A stretch of 40,752 nucleotides of DNA, from contig NZ_QMIG01000042.1 of NCBI RefSeq assembly GCF_003287285.1, positions 1 through 40,752 of the forward strand, in the 5' to 3' direction. Under the pieces are notes generated by a model. The model saw nothing but the letters and a program-made list of their open reading frames with translations. It ran no database searches and had not been told where the DNA came from. The position numbers and the translations under genes were made by a program. Positions 1 through 6,569 of the stretch are shown here, one piece after another. Origin of the DNA: Phytoactinopolyspora halophila (lineage in GTDB: Bacteria > Actinomycetota > Actinomycetes > Jiangellales > Jiangellaceae). Numbering within the stretch: position 1 is the first letter of the stretch; each line of letters begins with the position of its first letter.

Positions 1-66
1 GACCGCGCCTACGTCCGCGACGAGGCTGGCCACCAGCGCTACACCACTCTATGGGGCACTACTAGC
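1..66. other. Left flank of CRISPR array 1 (no recognisable leader)
   Basis: This 66-base flank is GC-rich and open in frame 1 (reading DRAYVRDEAGHQRYTTLWG) into the first repeat, so it may be the end of a gene truncated by the window edge. It shows no A/T-rich leader and no similarity to the bases just before array 2, which end AGGTCAAAAAG. Sixty-six bases are too few to decide between a gene end and a short leader. Confidence 0.3.
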
Positions 67-706
67 GTGCTCCCCGCGCACGCGGGGATGATCCGAGCTC
101 GATGGTCCGCCTAAGAGCAGAAAAAGCGTGCTCCCCGCGCACGCGGGGATGATCCATCGCGATTTGTGGCAGCCAACACGCGGATCCAGTGCTCCCCGCG
201 CACGCGGGGATGATCCGCATGGTTTGTCGAAATCTGAATATGGCATGTGGTGCTCCCCGCGCACGCGGGGATGATCCGCACCGGGACCGCAAGCACACCT
301 ATATGCGCACGTGCTCCCCGCGCACGCGGGGATGATCCTCCCAGCGAGGGGTGGGGGAGAAGCAGGCTGCCGTGCTCCCCGCGCACGCGGGGGTGATCCC
401 ACTTTCCCCTGCGGTCACAGGCACATCCCGCAGTGCTCCCCGCGCGCGCGGGGGTGATCCCATGACGGTGCGGCAGGACCTCCACTTCGACGAGTGCTCC
501 CCGCGCACGCGGGGGTGATCCGTCGACCAGGTTCCCCGCCGTCACGCACAGCCCGTGCTCCCCGCGCACGCGGGGGTGATGGAAGCGGATAGCGCGCTTT
601 ATTGGGACGATCGCCGTGCTCCCCGCGCACGCGGGGGTGATCCGACGGAAGATCCCGCTATCGCGCCTGGTCGGCACCGTGCTTCCTGCGCACGCGGGAG
701 TAGTGC
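67..706 (+). CRISPR. CRISPR array 1, type I-E, 11 repeats / 10 spacers
   Basis: Repeats of 28 nt (GTGCTCCCCGCG, central CA, then CGCGGGGATGATCC) start at 67, 128, 189, 250, 311, 372, 433, 494, 555, 616 and 679. Spacers are 33 nt, except the last, which is 35 nt. The palindromic CCCCGCG/CGCGGGG core and the 3' handle ATGATCC are those of type I-E repeats read left to right, so transcription is on the + strand and the leader side is left. The first five repeats are identical. From 372 onward the repeat has GGGGGTGATCC instead of GGGGATGATCC. The repeat at 433 has CGCGCGCG in the centre, the one at 555 ends GATGG, and the one at 679 is strongly degenerate (GTGCTTCCTGCG, ending GTAGTGC). This is the expected decay at the leader-distal end. 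Confidence 0.97.
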
Positions 707-756
707 GCGCGTGTGTTGCCCGCGCTGACGCCAGATGTAAATGCGCGACTAAGAGC

Positions 757-789
757 ATAACGTGAAGCGTTAATAACGCAGAGCGTTAT
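757..789 (+). promoter_or_regulatory. Palindromic operator upstream of higB
   Basis: Nested inverted repeats precede the toxin gene: GCGTTA-A-TAACGC at 767-779, TAACGC-AGA-GCGTTA at 774-788, and outer ATAACG (757-762) with CGTTAT (784-789). Such TAACGC/GCGTTA palindromes directly upstream of higBA are typical of HigA-bound autoregulatory operators. The function is inferred from position and symmetry. Because the antitoxin, which would be the repressor, is frameshifted here, this operator may no longer be bound by its own cognate protein. Confidence 0.6.
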
Positions 790-798
790 AGTGCTATC

Positions 799-1080
799 GT
801 GCTGCTCTCGTTCGGCGACAAGGACACCGAACGCGTGTGGAACAGACTGCGCTCACCACGACTCGATCCAACCCTCCGACGTGCTGCGCCACGCAAGCTA
901 CTGACCCTTGATGCGGCCGAGACGCTCGCCGATCTACGGATCCTGCCCGGCAATCGGCTCGAGCAACTACGTGGAGAGCGGCGCGGCCAGCACAGTATTC
1001 AAATCAATCAGCAGTGGCGAATCTGTTTCCGTTGGACTCCGGCCGGGCCGGAAGACGTGGAGATCGTCGATTACCACTGA
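799..1080 (+). CDS. higB: HigB-family toxin (RelE/ParE superfamily mRNA interferase)
   Basis: This 93-aa protein starts at GTG (reading LLSFGDKDTERVW) and ends in the family-typical QWRICFRWTPAGPEDVEIVDYH region. The order of conserved blocks (SFGDKDTERVW, LRILPGNRLEQL, GERRGQHSIQIN, QWRICFRW, VEIVDYH) is that of the host-inhibition-of-growth HigB family, ribosome-dependent endoribonucleases that cleave mRNA. Length is normal and no lesion is visible. The gene sits between CRISPR array 1 and the 3' end of the cas operon, on the opposite strand to the cas genes, with its operator at 757-789. Its partner gene begins 14 nt downstream behind a clear AGGAGG. The toxin therefore looks intact while its antitoxin does not. 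Confidence 0.9.
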   Translation: MLLSFGDKDTERVWNRLRSPRLDPTLRRAAPRKLLTLDAAETLADLRILPGNRLEQLRGERRGQHSIQINQQWRICFRWTPAGPEDVEIVDYH

Positions 1081-1093
1081 AACAGGAGGAACC

Positions 1094-1389
1094 ATGACAA
1101 GCACGGACACCCCAATTCACCCAGGCGAGATCCTTGTTGAGGAGTACCTGAATCCCATGGGATCAGCCAGCACAAGCTGGCCGTTTCGATCGGCGTTCCA
1201 CCGCGGCGACTCAACGAGATCGTTCATGGTCACCGGCGCATCACGGCCGGCACGAGCCTGCGGCTGGCTCGGTACCTCGGCACATCAGAGCAGTTCTGGC
1301 TGAATCTGCAAAGCAGGTACGACCTTGAGATTGCACGTGATCATCTCGGATCAGATCTTGACGCCATCCGACCGAGAGCGAGCGCATAG
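1094..1389 (+). pseudogene. higA: HigA antitoxin, frameshifted
   Basis: The start is ATG at 1094 after CAGGAGGAACC. The first 23 codons read MTSTDTPIHPGEILVEEYLN-PMG, the normal HigA (XRE-family HTH antitoxin) N-terminus. At 1159-1161 the frame changes. A one-base deletion in the G run explains it, because adding one G restores ISQHKLAVSIGVPPRR, then LNEIVHGHRRITAGTSLRLA, and runs through SEQFWLNLQSRYDLEIA to a stop at 1387-1389. Without the correction the frame drifts into unrelated sequence and ends at 1303. The protein made from this sequence would lack the DNA-binding helix-turn-helix and the toxin-binding region. A sequencing or assembly error at this G run is possible. Confidence 0.85.
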
Positions 1390-1587
1390 AGTCGCGCAAC
1401 ACACCTCCTGTTACGTTTGCCCTACCCTATAGGTGATGGCCAGGGCCGATTCGACTTCTTCTGGGCTGCCTGACTGAACGGGCGTGGCGACTCAGCGGTC
1501 CGGTTTCTATGAGTGCCCGCCGACACGCGGTCACGTTGACAGCCTCCGTCAGCTGGGATTCGTCATTGACAGCAGCTGATCAGAACG
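1390..1587. other. Intergenic gap where cas1-cas2 would normally follow cas6e
   Basis: This segment lies downstream of cas6e and downstream of the higA remnant. I looked on both strands for Cas1 or Cas2 fragments and saw none. It contains only short, unremarkable open frames. Confidence 0.5.
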
Positions 1588-2268
1588 TCACCAGGATCGA
1601 TGCGGAGGTGCCAAGGTCACCAGGCCACAGCCATATGATTTCGCCGGACCAATGCCAGCACAGAGAGCCTCCACGAACGCCGACGGATCTGTAATAACCA
1701 GGTGCCCGTCGAAGCGCACGGGATCTACTGTCACCTTGTTATGCCGCCCGTTCCCCTGGTAACCGGTGAGGCGAGGACATGGCGATGGCGCCAGGTCCGG
1801 GCGGGCGTCGGCACCCGTGGGTATGGTGAATCCGTTCTGCGTACCACGGTTCACGAGCCAGCTGATCTGCTCCTCGGGATCTTTGAGTGAGTATCGCGTA
1901 TCGGCTCGGCGCTTCTCGCCGGGCTCTGGCTTTCTGCGACGCGTCGGATTCGCTATGAGCCGGAAGGACAGAACTCGCCCTGACTTTAGGGTGTCGAACG
2001 TAGTGCTGAGCTCACGTACGTCAGCGGGTCGTTTGAGATATTGGTCGAAGCCGTCCCAGTTGGGTTGAGTGCGACTTTGCACGTAGAGCGTGTACCCCAC
2101 GTTTCCGTGGTCCAGCCGCCAGAGCACGCCATGCTGCTCACGGGTGGCGCTGCCCTCCGGAAGCTCCGGGAATCCAGACATGATGGTGCGGTGCATCTGG
2201 TGAATATCAGCGTAATCGCGCCGGAACGCGTGCGCCGTCGTGTCGGGAATGAGTCTGCTCAAATACAC
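1588..2268 (-). CDS. cas6e: Cas6e (CasE/Cse3) crRNA-processing endoribonuclease
   Basis: This 226-aa protein belongs to the Cas6e family, which cuts the pre-crRNA at the base of the repeat hairpin and stays bound to the crRNA 3' stem-loop as the head of Cascade. The N-terminus MYLSRLIPD is typical. The motif DIHQMHRTIMSGFP carries the expected catalytic histidine; His26 matches the position used in the Thermus homologue. The C-terminal glycine-rich loop GIGPAKSYGCGLVTLAP (about 205-221) is the conserved RNA-binding signature of the Cas6 superfamily. Its start overlaps the end of cas5e by 10 nt. It is the last gene of the Cascade operon; cas1 and cas2, which usually follow, are missing. Confidence 0.95.
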   Translation of the reverse strand: MYLSRLIPDTTAHAFRRDYADIHQMHRTIMSGFPELPEGSATREQHGVLWRLDHGNVGYTLYVQSRTQPNWDGFDQYLKRPADVRELSTTFDTLKSGRVLSFRLIANPTRRRKPEPGEKRRADTRYSLKDPEEQISWLVNRGTQNGFTIPTGADARPDLAPSPCPRLTGYQGNGRHNKVTVDPVRFDGHLVITDPSAFVEALCAGIGPAKSYGCGLVTLAPPHRSW

Positions 2269-3002
2269 GACTGTTCTCCCGCGATCATCGACTCGGTCAG
2301 TACGACCTCACCACGACACACCGACCGGGTGTAGAAGCGCCGGTCACGGCTACGGAACGATACTGGCACATCGTGTCGTGGCTCGGCTCTCGCATCCGTC
2401 GGCCGACCGTCGACGAGAGTGCGTAGCCGACGGGCATTGCCGTCACGTAGATCTCGGACTGCCTTATCGCACTCCTTCTTGCTGTTCTCCAGCCACACAT
2501 GCGACTCGAGCACTCCCTCGACGCGTCCCTCCGCCACGCCGAGATACGAGTCATCCGGTGACGGCCCGACGAGCGGGCGCGCAGGCACGAATGCCTTCCG
2601 TCCTAGGTAGACGGGCCAGTGCGGTTGGTTCAGCGCCGCATGTATTCGGAACAACGTGTCATGATGCTCTGACTGGACAGCGACGAGGAACAACGCATCA
2701 GCAAGATAATAGCGGTGACTGACCACAGTGCGGTGATTCTTACCTTCCGTGTTCGGCACGTTCGAGACCGTGTGGTAATCGCGTTCCAGAAGACCTTCAC
2801 GATCGACGCGAACGCCAATCTCCAATTGGGCCAGGGCCTGAATCTTCTCGTCGTCGTCCCGGTCTATGCCGAGTGCGGCAGCAACCACCCCGACGACACC
2901 GGACTTGGTCGGTTCACGCGCCGTGTCCCTGCTCGTGAATCGAGAACGGACACCCCACGACTGCATCGGAGCATCCAGGCATAGCGCAAGTGTGTAAGGC
3001 AT
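2259..3002 (-). CDS. cas5e: Cas5e (CasD) Cascade subunit
   Basis: Cas5e caps the 5' handle of the crRNA in Cascade. The start chosen is ATG at 3002, which gives 247 aa beginning MPYTLALCLDAPMQSWGVRS, the canonical Cas5e opening. Translation further upstream (to 3239) is antisense to cas7e and not family-like. The next conserved block, FTSRDTAREPTKSGVVGVVA with AAALG following, is present. The start lies 2 nt after the cas7e stop (TGA-CG-ATG), so the two are translationally coupled. Length is normal for the family. Confidence 0.95.
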   Translation of the reverse strand: MPYTLALCLDAPMQSWGVRSRFTSRDTAREPTKSGVVGVVAAALGIDRDDDEKIQALAQLEIGVRVDREGLLERDYHTVSNVPNTEGKNHRTVVSHRYYLADALFLVAVQSEHHDTLFRIHAALNQPHWPVYLGRKAFVPARPLVGPSPDDSYLGVAEGRVEGVLESHVWLENSKKECDKAVRDLRDGNARRLRTLVDGRPTDARAEPRHDVPVSFRSRDRRFYTRSVCRGEVVLTESMIAGEQSCI

Positions 3003-3004
3003 CG

Positions 3005-4150
3005 TCACGACAGAGCCGAGGTCAGCAGCCGATGACGGAAGTCGTCCAGCGTCAACGCGGTCTCGCTGTCCGACAGAGGAGCGGTGTCGGCACTGATCGA
3101 CGCACCGACGACCTCGCGGAGCTCGTCGGTGCCGTAAAACTCGCGCAGCTTCTGGAAATGCGACATCAGGTTCGTGGTGGAAGTCCGCATGATGTCGCTG
3201 CCCGTGACCGGACGCAGGAAGGCATTGGCCAAATTCCAAGCTCCACGTTCACGTACTGTCCCGAGCAGAGTCTCCGGCATCGTGCGCGCAGCCGTAGTCG
3301 TCTGCTTACCACTGGGCGTGGCATGGACAAATGCCGAGAGCCACGCTCCAGCTGCTTGAGCGACGAGCTCGTCGTCGCCCTTGAGGTTGTTCGCGAGCTG
3401 ACTCAGATCCACGTTGGCATAGCGGTAGTAACAGGCGGCGTTGAAGTCGATCGTGCCGATCATGTCCGCACCCTGCTCATCGTCACGCTTCAGATCATCA
3501 ACGGCGGTGTAGTAGTCGAACTCGGTTGCCACGGCGTGCGTCGATATCGCATGAGCCACCTGGGACGCAGCATCGACGTTGAAGTCCGTGTTGTCTGCGA
3601 TCATCCGTCCGAACAGCGCGATATCTGCGGCACGACTCGCGTCGAAGATTCGTTGAGCTTCGGCGGCGGTCTCCTTCTCCGGTTTCACCTTAGAGATCTT
3701 GGTAGCCGCGTCGTCGGTCTTCTTCTCTTTCTTCTTCGCCTCCTCAATACCGGCTGCCAGAGCGTCCCAGTTGTCGTCGCAGAAATCGGTGAGCAGGGTC
3801 ACCGCGTCGCGACCGACAAACAGCAGATACTGGGTTAGCCGATTCCTTTCCACCCCAAACCCAAGTGAATGCAACCCAGCAGCAACGATTTCCTGTGCGG
3901 TCTCGGAGTCTCGGCCCCGCTCTACAAGAAGCTCACTTGCCGCTGTGACCAGGCGTTTCGTACGAGTCCCGACATTCTCGTCATCCAGGCCATAGCTGGT
4001 GAACAGCTGACGAGCTGAACGCTTCAGGCACTGACTGGAAATTCGACCACGCGGCACGCCACCAAATGTCACACTCTTGGGCTGACCAAGATCGTCTCGA
4101 TTCAAGTTACTCGCTGGGAACGACTGCAGCAGGTGTAATTCGATGATCAC
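3005..4150 (-). CDS. cas7e: Cas7e (CasC/Cse4) Cascade backbone subunit
   Basis: Six copies of Cas7e form the helical backbone that holds the crRNA spacer in type I-E Cascade. The 381-aa protein begins MIIELHLLQSFPASNLNRDD, followed by GQPKSVTFGGVPRGRISSQC and LKRSARQLF, the diagnostic Cas7e N-terminus. Near residues 140-165 a lysine-rich insert (EEAKKKEKKTDDAATKISKV) lies in a region of variable length. The start overlaps the cse2 stop in an ATGA arrangement, so expression is probably coupled to cse2. Confidence 0.96.
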   Translation of the reverse strand: MIIELHLLQSFPASNLNRDDLGQPKSVTFGGVPRGRISSQCLKRSARQLFTSYGLDDENVGTRTKRLVTAASELLVERGRDSETAQEIVAAGLHSLGFGVERNRLTQYLLFVGRDAVTLLTDFCDDNWDALAAGIEEAKKKEKKTDDAATKISKVKPEKETAAEAQRIFDASRAADIALFGRMIADNTDFNVDAASQVAHAISTHAVATEFDYYTAVDDLKRDDEQGADMIGTIDFNAACYYRYANVDLSQLANNLKGDDELVAQAAGAWLSAFVHATPSGKQTTTAARTMPETLLGTVRERGAWNLANAFLRPVTGSDIMRTSTTNLMSHFQKLREFYGTDELREVVGASISADTAPLSDSETALTLDDFRHRLLTSALS

Positions 4151-4764
4151 GTGGCGCTCTCCTGTAGTTGCTCGGCAACAGAGGTTTCGTTTGTGTCGTA
4201 GGTGGTGTTGCTTTCCCGATCAGGACGGTGGAACTGTCTCGCCCACCTCATCCGAACGTCGCTGGCACGCTCGTCATCGGCGTTAAGAAGGACGAGGAGA
4301 TCTCGCAGCAAATGGTGGAAGTTGACCGGTAGCTCGTGGGCGTCGAGCATCTGCAAGCTCGCCCGCACGTCTTGGGAAAGTCGATCGGTGTCGGCCGTGA
4401 GAAGCTGCTGCATACGCCGTTGCGCTGACGAAGCGTATTTGCCGTCGTTCACCTTGGCAAGTTTTCCTAACGCTGCACACAACGGTAGCCGCGACTTGCC
4501 CGGATGTGGTCGAGGATTGAGCGCATACAGTCCGGCGACCATGAGCCAAACCCTTTGTTCCTTTTCTGGCGGGTCATGGCGAAATACCAGTTCATACGCT
4601 CCGTGCTCGTACCGATCCGCGACCGCGACCCGCCGGAGTTGAGCAAGCGTCTTGCGTGCGTGCGCCACTTGATGCCGTTGATCCGACGACAAGTCTTTCC
4701 CCAGTTGATACAGGCCCTCAACCAGTCGGTGTCGTCTCTCGACCAGGGTGAGTTCACCCATCAA
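4147..4764 (-). CDS. cse2: Cse2 (CasB, Cas11e) Cascade small subunit
   Basis: Cse2 forms the dimeric 'belly' of type I-E Cascade and stabilises the displaced DNA strand of the R-loop. The 205-aa protein is helical and charged, with the ARKTLAQLRR, LYALNPRP and LCAALGKLA blocks, and ends near INFHHL-like motifs (PVNFHHLLRDLLVLLNADD) typical of the family. It overlaps cse1 upstream and cas7e downstream, each by 4 nt in an ATGA junction. Identification rests on these motifs together with its conserved position between cse1 and cas7e. Confidence 0.93.
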   Translation of the reverse strand: MMGELTLVERRHRLVEGLYQLGKDLSSDQRHQVAHARKTLAQLRRVAVADRYEHGAYELVFRHDPPEKEQRVWLMVAGLYALNPRPHPGKSRLPLCAALGKLAKVNDGKYASSAQRRMQQLLTADTDRLSQDVRASLQMLDAHELPVNFHHLLRDLLVLLNADDERASDVRMRWARQFHRPDRESNTTYDTNETSVAEQLQESAT

Positions 4765-6419
4765 ACCCCCTCGTAAGGCAAGATAGATTTCATCTTGTCG
4801 TCGAAATCGTCACACAGGCCATGCAGGCGACCCCGAAACCACTCGTAATGCTTGGCCACGGCGTCTAGCTGTCGTACCCGACGTTGCTGAACGGCCACTG
4901 CCCACCGATCAACAGCAACTGAAGCGACGTTTCGAACCGTATCCTTCCATTCGAGCACCAACGGCTCCCGGGATGACGCGTTCAGCGCGGCATAACCAAG
5001 ATTGCTCAGGAATTTGTCGAACTCTGGGGCGAGCCGTGGCCAATAGTCCTGCTCGAGACCGACGTTGTATGGCGCATTGCGCTTCTCTCTTGCCGAATGC
5101 TGTGCGCTTAACGATTCACGCCACCGGTCGACCAACTTTTTGATGGCCTGACCGACGTCGTCTGCCAGTTCCACACAAATCCCGATCAGGGCACCGTTGG
5201 CCCAGCTATCCGTCTCGACCGCTGCATGCTCCGAGTCGCTATATACCTTCTCCGCCCGCAGCAATGCGGCCGGCGCCGGGAGCTGTTCCTGCAGCCAGGT
5301 CTGCACCGATCCGCCGCCCGAGTCGTCGAGCTGCTGACCGAAGACGCGTATCGTGAATACCTCGTTCGTGGGCAGGAATCCATCGGCCAGGCGATCTGCT
5401 ACGTGGTTGAGCACATGCGGCCGGATATGACCAAAGTCATCTTCCGGGATCAACATTTCCCGGGCATGTCGCCAGATACCCCGCAGCCTGTGCAGCTGAA
5501 TCGGTTGCCATTGGCGCTGCTCATCACTACTACGCCTGCTGCGCCTCTCAGGCTGGTGGAAGGCTGCCATCTTCTCAACCCAGTGAAGCTGCTCTTCCAT
5601 AGCATCGCCCGGCGTGATCACAGCACCGTCAACTGTCGCGCCATCCTCATCGGACGTCCGATGTAGTAGTACTCGCCGCGATTGCCAGGTCAAGACATCC
5701 AGCCAGCCCTTTGTCACTCGCTTCTCGGGCTCCGGCGACGGAGGCTCAGCTTCCCATGAAGGACGATCTGCGGAGGACGTGTGCTTTGGTTCGTTCGCAT
5801 CGGGTTCATGGAGCACAAGGTTGAGCAACAACGTCTCTTTGAGAGTGTCGCCTTCGACCACCACCGTCCCAAAATTGTTGCATGGCGCCCGCTGCGACTG
5901 TTTCACCTTTGTGAACGGGGTCTTGAGCCCGCCGGGATCGTATGCCTGTACCGTAACCAGCCACCGCGCGGCTTCGGCCGCGCTGAGAACGAGGCGTTCT
6001 CCGGCGGTCGTCTGGTCGAACAGCGTCGCATTGTTGCCAACGGCCCGGAAATGTACGAGCTGAGCGGCTGACCGTGCCTGCAGGTCGGCCAGGGCAGGGC
6101 ATTGGAAGAAAGGCCGTTCGTCGTCGAACAGGTCAAAGGCACGGGCATGATCATCGAAGTAGGCGTCAATCCGATCTTCGGGAAGCGACTCCGCTGACCA
6201 CAACCGGCGCCATTCGTGTCTATTGCGAGGCCCTTCAACGACTCGATGCAACACCGCGATCAACAGCCGATGCAGTGCTGCCGTGACCGGTGGCGCCTCC
6301 GCGTCTACCCACCGCAACTGATGCGCTCGCCGCAGCACGTCTCGTAGTCCGAGCTCCAGCGCATGGCCATCGCAATCGACGACCGGCACCCACGGCTGCT
6401 CGGTAAGCCGGTAGCTCAA
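4761..6419 (-). CDS. cse1: Cse1 (CasA, Cas8e) Cascade large subunit
   Basis: Cse1 recognises the PAM and recruits Cas3. I place the start at TTG 6419, behind AGGGGGG, which gives 552 aa beginning MSYRLTEQPWVPVVDCDG and matches the usual Cas8e N-terminus. The open frame extends back to an ATG at 6524, but those 35 codons run through the pseudo-repeat/pseudo-spacer element and are not family-like. Typical Cse1 sequence follows: LRDVLRRAHQLRW, TAALHRLLIAVLHR, FDLFDDERPFFQ, and a helical C-terminal bundle. It is the first gene of the Cascade operon. A 5' leader of roughly 165 nt, counted from the predicted promoter at 6593-6622, contains the crRNA-like element. Confidence 0.94.
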   Translation of the reverse strand: MSYRLTEQPWVPVVDCDGHALELGLRDVLRRAHQLRWVDAEAPPVTAALHRLLIAVLHRVVEGPRNRHEWRRLWSAESLPEDRIDAYFDDHARAFDLFDDERPFFQCPALADLQARSAAQLVHFRAVGNNATLFDQTTAGERLVLSAAEAARWLVTVQAYDPGGLKTPFTKVKQSQRAPCNNFGTVVVEGDTLKETLLLNLVLHEPDANEPKHTSSADRPSWEAEPPSPEPEKRVTKGWLDVLTWQSRRVLLHRTSDEDGATVDGAVITPGDAMEEQLHWVEKMAAFHQPERRSRRSSDEQRQWQPIQLHRLRGIWRHAREMLIPEDDFGHIRPHVLNHVADRLADGFLPTNEVFTIRVFGQQLDDSGGGSVQTWLQEQLPAPAALLRAEKVYSDSEHAAVETDSWANGALIGICVELADDVGQAIKKLVDRWRESLSAQHSAREKRNAPYNVGLEQDYWPRLAPEFDKFLSNLGYAALNASSREPLVLEWKDTVRNVASVAVDRWAVAVQQRRVRQLDAVAKHYEWFRGRLHGLCDDFDDKMKSILPYEGV

Positions 6420-6461
6420 CGTCCCCCCTCTACACGATCGAGGGATCAAGATATCCGTTCC

Positions 6462-6505
6462 ATCGCGATGAGCCAACACCCCCGCTGACGCGGGGAGATC
6501 GCGAT
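6462..6505 (-). repeat. ATCGCGAT inverted repeat enclosing pseudo-repeat 2
   Basis: The self-complementary octamer ATCGCGAT occurs at 6462-6469 and again at 6498-6505, on either side of the pseudo-repeat hairpin in the cse1 leader. In RNA the two copies can pair and extend the GCGGGG hairpin into a long stem. In DNA they could be a regulator's half sites. Either role is inference; the sequence symmetry is exact. Confidence 0.55.
6473..6500 (-). repeat. Pseudo-repeat 2 (degenerate I-E CRISPR repeat in cse1 leader)
   Basis: On the minus strand this 28-nt segment aligns without gaps to the array repeat at 19 of 28 positions. It keeps CTCCCCGCG and GCGGGG, hence an intact CCCCGC/GCGGGG hairpin with loop GTCA. 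It has lost the 3' handle, reading GTGTTGG where the array has ATGATCC or GTGATCC. It is in the same sense as the cas operon transcript. As the 3' end of a crRNA-like RNA only the hairpin is needed, and that is the part preserved. Confidence 0.85.
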
Positions 6506-6532
6506 AAGTGCATATCCGCCACACCTATACGC

Positions 6533-6559
6533 GGATCACCTCCCTGAACCGGGAGACAC
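6533..6559 (-). repeat. Pseudo-repeat 1 (degenerate I-E CRISPR repeat in cse1 leader)
   Basis: On the minus strand this 27-nt segment begins GTG and ends GGTGATCC, the latter identical to the 3' end of the array 1 variant repeats. Between them the hairpin arms have changed to CTCCC/GGGAG around a 6-nt loop. The part that would become the crRNA 5' handle (GTGATCC followed by G) is perfectly preserved, while the stem is shorter than in the arrays. This complements pseudo-repeat 2, where the hairpin is kept and the handle is lost. Confidence 0.8.
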
Positions 6560-6569
6560 CATCAGCATA

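Larger units (their letters stand above)
6473..6559 (-). ncRNA. Candidate crRNA-like regulatory RNA (pseudo-repeat/spacer/repeat) in the cas leader
   Basis: A repeat-spacer-repeat unit lies in the 5' leader of cse1, read in the direction of the operon. Pseudo-repeat 1 spans 6533-6559, the pseudo-spacer 6501-6532 (32 nt; array spacers are 33) and pseudo-repeat 2 6473-6500. Cas6e cutting at the positions used in the arrays would give a guide of about 60 nt (6539 down to 6480), the size of a native I-E crRNA. The pseudo-spacer begins GCGTATAGGTGT, identical to a site at 6590-6601 preceded by AA, giving an AAG PAM plus 11-nt seed at the predicted -10 of the same operon. Only 2 of the remaining 20 positions match. 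Such partial pairing is known to allow Cascade binding without Cas3 attack in CreA/CreR-type regulation. The sequence pattern is seen directly; processing and repression are inferred. Confidence 0.82.

Noticed and set aside
1428-1441. TATAGGTG near 1430 as a second target of the pseudo-spacer
   Set aside because: Only 8 nt match, the flanking base breaks the seed, and CCC precedes it instead of an AAG-like PAM.
3003-3239. N-terminal extension of Cas5e
   Set aside because: It is antisense to nothing family-like and overlaps the cas7e coding region in another frame; the canonical Cas5e start MPYTLALCLDAPMQSWG is at 3002.
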